Of a DNA stretch of 6,226 nt, positions 5,477 through 6,226 are shown one piece after another (positions within the stretch are counted from its first letter, which is position 1; each line of letters opens with the position of its first letter). Position numbers and translations under genes: made by a program. The stretch is from Desulfobacterales bacterium (GTDB lineage Bacteria; Desulfobacterota; Desulfobacteria; Desulfobacterales; C00003060), in the NCBI GenBank assembly GCA_030613145.1, contig JAUWMM010000120.1:1-6226 (forward strand), read 5' to 3'. Under the pieces are notes generated by a model that was given only the letters and a program-made list of their open reading frames with translations, was not told the DNA's origin and did no database searches.

Positions 5477-5535
5477 ACAGGGGACAAGCAGAGGGCTCAG
5501 TCCGTCGCTTAGAAGCAGGGAGGTGGTGAGACAAC

Positions 5536-6226
5536 ATGACGTCAATTCTTGAAAAGGGTGGAGGGGTTTTCAAAGGCATTAAGCTGCTTCTCTGCGAGAA
5601 TCCGCTGCCGCCAATCGAGGAGGCAATTGCGGCGGCTCAAGCCGAGCTACGGCGAAGCAACTACTACACTGAGGCCTATTCTGAGCCCTTGCGACGACTG
5701 ATCAGCGAGTGTTTGGGCATATCAGAGCGGTTGCTACACATCAATGCAGGTTCCGAGCTCATCCTGCGTCAGCTTTTTGACCGTTTCGGACAGCGCGTGC
5801 ATCTATTGACGCCCACTTATGCCTTGTTCCCAGAGATTGCTCAGCACTACACAGAGACCCGTCTGTCTCCTGAAGACGACTTTGCCTTTGACTTGGAGAA
5901 GTTGAAACTACCAAAGGAGACCACGCTAGTAGTGATCGTCAATCCCAACACCCCGAACGGAGGCACGTTTGACATGTCACCCCTACCCGGCCTCCTCGCG
6001 AGGCATCCGGATACGTGGTTCTTGGTCGATGAGGCATTCATTGGTGTTGCGGGTGAATCAGTTGTGCCCCTGGTCAGTCGGTACGAGAACCTGATCGTGA
6101 CACGTACATTTTCCAAAGCCCACAGCCTGGCCGGCTTCCGCGTGGGCTATGCTATCCTCCCTGAGCGGCTGGCCAATGAGCTCAATACGAGCAATGACGC
6201 ATATCCACTGGCTCGTCCCAGCCAGG
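5536..6226 (+). CDS. HisC-like PLP-dependent aminotransferase, cut by the window end
   Basis: The first 230 codons of a fold-type I aminotransferase (class I/II) are present with no stop before the window edge. Motifs in order: CENPLPP near the N-terminus (substrate/PLP region of HisC-like enzymes), NAGSELI, TPTYALFPE, the cofactor-contacting VNPNTPNGG and DEAFIG, and the PLP-lysine motif TFSKAHSLAGFRVGYA with Lys194 as predicted Schiff-base residue. The closest families are histidinol-phosphate aminotransferase (HisC) and the related threonine-phosphate decarboxylase (CobD). The missing C-terminus and missing neighbours prevent a choice, so no symbol is given. The ATG at 5536 has ggaggtgg-like sequence (5519-5526) upstream, and the gene starts 59 bases after amrS, suggesting co-transcription. 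By eye its codons are richer in G and C at third positions than those of the CooC-like gene. Confidence 0.88.
   Translation, partial: MTSILEKGGGVFKGIKLLLCENPLPPIEEAIAAAQAELRRSNYYTEAYSEPLRRLISECLGISERLLHINAGSELILRQLFDRFGQRVHLLTPTYALFPEIAQHYTETRLSPEDDFAFDLEKLKLPKETTLVVIVNPNTPNGGTFDMSPLPGLLARHPDTWFLVDEAFIGVAGESVVPLVSRYENLIVTRTFSKAHSLAGFRVGYAILPERLANELNTSNDAYPLARPSQ

Noticed and set aside
5473..5529. 18-codon ORF starting at an ATGA overlap with amrS
   Set aside because: Too short, no hydrophobic or domain features, no family resemblance; probably chance.
5847..6116. Reverse-strand ORF under the aminotransferase
   Set aside because: The forward strand has all PLP-enzyme motifs over the same interval.
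1..6226. CRISPR array, tRNA, rRNA or riboswitch
   Set aside because: No regularly spaced direct repeats, no cloverleaf or rRNA signature and no known aptamer core recognised on either strand.

Overview
The window looks like a chromosomal stretch from a strictly anaerobic bacterium, most plausibly a Desulfobacterota/Deltaproteobacteria-type sulfate reducer or syntroph. That placement is inferred from the gene set: a CooC-like nickel/CODH-type ATPase, a COG1237 metallo-beta-lactamase-fold protein, an archaeal-type class I aldolase, an AmmeMemoRadiSam radical-SAM enzyme and a soluble PAS histidine kinase with a cysteine-rich PAS domain. No rRNA, tRNA or CRISPR array is visible. All supported genes are on the + strand.

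Layout. Positions 1-335 hold no gene. They contain a stem-loop at the extreme left edge and a 167-bp, almost fully palindromic element with 21-bp perfect terminal inverted repeats (53-219), which looks like a MITE-type non-autonomous mobile element. Next comes a metallo-beta-lactamase-fold gene (336-976) whose reading frame is broken once, and directly behind it a 38-codon ORF for a possible single-span membrane peptide (980-1096). A CooC/MinD-type deviant Walker A ATPase gene (1151-1992) follows, also broken once, and then a 386-aa PAS histidine kinase (2008-3168). After a 150-bp gap come a complete class I aldolase (3319-4239), a truncated Hsp20 remnant (to 4466), the radical-SAM gene amrS (4463-5476) and the first 230 codons of a HisC-like aminotransferase (5536 to the window edge).

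How they relate. The left half (MBL protein, small peptide, ATPase, kinase) is tightly spaced and could be one transcription unit. An ATPase of metallocofactor-maturation type next to an MBL-fold hydrolase and a sensor kinase suggests metal or redox physiology, but no target enzyme or response regulator lies in the window. The right half (aldolase, hsp20 remnant, amrS, aminotransferase) is also packed, with its own strong ribosome-binding sites. The hsp20 remnant ends inside the amrS start, and its conserved Ile-Lys-Gly codons form the amrS Shine-Dalgarno sequence.

Most notable points. Two neighbouring genes carry the same kind of lesion: one base short, at an A-run containing A-AAG. The shared explanation may be sequencing or assembly error, decay, or -1 recoding. 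The hsp20/amrS junction looks like a deletion between short repeats that resemble a ribosome-binding site. No wholly new system can be demonstrated from this sequence alone.
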